IMG/VR virus record: IMGVR_UViG_3300032093_000181
Coordinates: 1 to 54,292 of that record
DNA from: a virus
Strand: one strand, 5' to 3'
DNA length: 54,292 bases
The notes under the pieces are model-generated. The model saw nothing but the letters and a program-made list of their open reading frames with translations, was not told where the DNA came from and ran no database searches. Positions 53,441 to 54,292 of the stretch are shown piece by piece. Position 1 is the stretch's first letter. Every line of letters begins with the position of its first letter. Made by a program: the position numbers and the translations under genes.

Positions 53441-54240
53441 GTGGAATAGTGTTGTCAGTGGTTGGGGCGACATATGTCACGCCACCTGGGCAAGTTTTGT
53501 TTACGTCATCTACCTCTTGGACAGTACCAACAGGCATTACATCAATTTGTGCTATAGCTGTTGGTGGCGGCGCGGGAGGGAACAGTGCTTATTCAGGTGC
53601 GGGTGGAAAGCTTCGATATGTAAATAGTATCTCTGTTACGCCTGGGGAATCTTTAACAATAACAGTTGGAGCCGGTGGCACAGGCAGCAATGGTACTAGC
53701 TCTGTCGCAATTCCAGGCAGCGGCTCGGGAGTCGCTCGTGGCGGAACTAATTTGGTTTTTGCGCCTGCAACAGACACAACTACTGGTTCTGTTGGAACAG
53801 GTGGAGACGGCGGGGCAAGGGGTACAACTGCAGGTGGCCCAGGCGGTGGCGGCGGTGCTGGGGGGTATTCTGGAGCAGGAGGGGCAGGGGGAGCAGGAGC
53901 AATTTCTCCATCACTCGGTGCCGCAGGTAGCAGTGGATCAGGTGGTGGCGGTGGCGGCGGTGGTGGCGGCACTGTAATTGACGCTAACACTACAAGTTCA
54001 GGCGGCAGTGGGGGTGGTGTTGGGTTGTTAGGAGAAGGATCAAACGGCACGGGCGGTGCATCGGGTGCAGATGGGGTAGCAGGTTCTGGTGGTAGTGGGC
54101 AAACCTATGGTGGTGGAGCCGGTGCGGGCGGAAGAACAGGTGGCGTAAATAACACTGGCGAAAATGGTGGTCCAGGGGCAGTTCGCATCATCTGGGGCGC
54201 AGGTCGTGCATTCCCGAGCACCAACACCGGAAACGTTTAA
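53437..54240 (+). CDS. Glycine-rich adhesin-type tail tip protein (267 aa)
   Basis: A 267-residue protein whose ATG overlaps the previous stop (ATGA). A 30-residue start is followed by SSTSWTVPTGITSICAIAVGGGAGG, typical of glycine-rich phage tip proteins. Residues about 45-250 are over 40% Gly with GGGGGGGGG tracts and polar turns, the composition of the polyglycine-sandwich adhesins of the T4-like gp38 type. It would bind to host receptors at the fibre end. Confidence 0.75.
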   Translation: MSGIVLSVVGATYVTPPGQVLFTSSTSWTVPTGITSICAIAVGGGAGGNSAYSGAGGKLRYVNSISVTPGESLTITVGAGGTGSNGTSSVAIPGSGSGVARGGTNLVFAPATDTTTGSVGTGGDGGARGTTAGGPGGGGGAGGYSGAGGAGGAGAISPSLGAAGSSGSGGGGGGGGGGTVIDANTTSSGGSGGGVGLLGEGSNGTGGASGADGVAGSGGSGQTYGGGAGAGGRTGGVNNTGENGGPGAVRIIWGAGRAFPSTNTGNV

Positions 54241-54249
54241 GGAGTAACC

Positions 54250-54292
54250 ATGAAGCCTTACATTCTTCTATGTTCAGTGGCTTTGACGGGCT
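54250..54292 (+). CDS. Start of a further gene, truncated by window end
   Basis: ATG at 54250 with AAGGAG at the right distance. Only 14 codons are in the window: a basic start and a hydrophobic run (KPYILLCSVALTG), as in a signal peptide or membrane anchor. A lysis or exported virion protein is possible; no more can be said. Confidence 0.5.
   Translation, partial: MKPYILLCSVALTG

Noticed and set aside
53589-54050. Antisense Pro-rich frame (153 aa)
   Set aside because: It is the complement of glycine tracts in the adhesin gene; poly-Pro arises from GGN codons.
1-54292. Integrase, excisionase or other clear lysogeny genes
   Set aside because: No tyrosine or serine recombinase motif and no CI-like repressor with a peptidase domain was found; small HTH proteins alone are not enough.
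1-54292. Phage RNA polymerase and tRNA genes
   Set aside because: No T7-type RNA polymerase motif and no cloverleaf sequence was noticed in reading. A tRNAscan run would be needed for certainty.

Overview
This window is part of the genome of a tailed double-stranded DNA bacteriophage (Caudoviricetes). The evidence is a complete packaging and head block (small and large terminase, portal, scaffold, major capsid), two tail-adaptor-like proteins, several repetitive fibre-type proteins, a phage replication set and a very large polyvalent protein that probably travels in the virion. I see no tape measure, tail sheath or major tail tube protein, so a short-tailed (podovirus-like) particle is the best guess; part of the tail region may lie outside the window. 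The host is probably a Gram-negative, perhaps betaproteobacterial, aquatic bacterium, but this is weak inference. No integrase, tRNA, rRNA, CRISPR array or insertion sequence was recognised.

Layout. (1) 1-7958, plus strand: the end of a coiled-coil gene and a 2430-residue polyvalent protein. (2) 7955-28899, minus strand: a long leftward early/replication region. Close to its promoter are small unknown genes, a DUF3150-like protein, a MoxR-type AAA+ ATPase and a metallopeptidase-VWA protein. Then come unknown genes, a VRR-NUC nuclease, a run of tiny genes joined by ATGA overlaps that contains a duplicated gene pair, and a DUF3310 protein. The replication core follows: family A DNA polymerase, Cas4/RecB-like nuclease, SNF2-type helicase, a possible ssDNA-binding protein and a PrimPol-like primase-helicase. 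(3) 28900-31681: a control region with a consensus sigma70 promoter, repeated TACGTCA and GAACA motifs, a duplicated promoter-palindrome unit, a long inverted repeat and two self-contained promoter-gene-terminator cassettes. (4) 31682-54292, plus strand: terminase, portal, a GroES-like protein, scaffold, capsid, small virion-associated proteins interrupted by two homing endonucleases, adaptors, fibre proteins with a glycosyltransferase and a methyltransferase between them, a glycine-rich adhesin and a gene cut by the window end.

How the parts probably work together: strong leftward promoters near 29 kb fire early. They express a MoxR/VWA/DUF3150 module of unknown purpose and the replication machinery. 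Rightward expression then makes the head, adaptors and fibres. The two parts of this window I consider most worth study are the MoxR-VWA-DUF3150 block (24100-27802) and the repeat-rich control region (28.9-31.6 kb). Five short genes below 60 codons were found by reading the overlaps and ribosome binding sites (20412-20507, 20901-21074, 22246-22422, 45561-45728, 49328-49489).

All function calls come from reading motifs and context; no database search was run.
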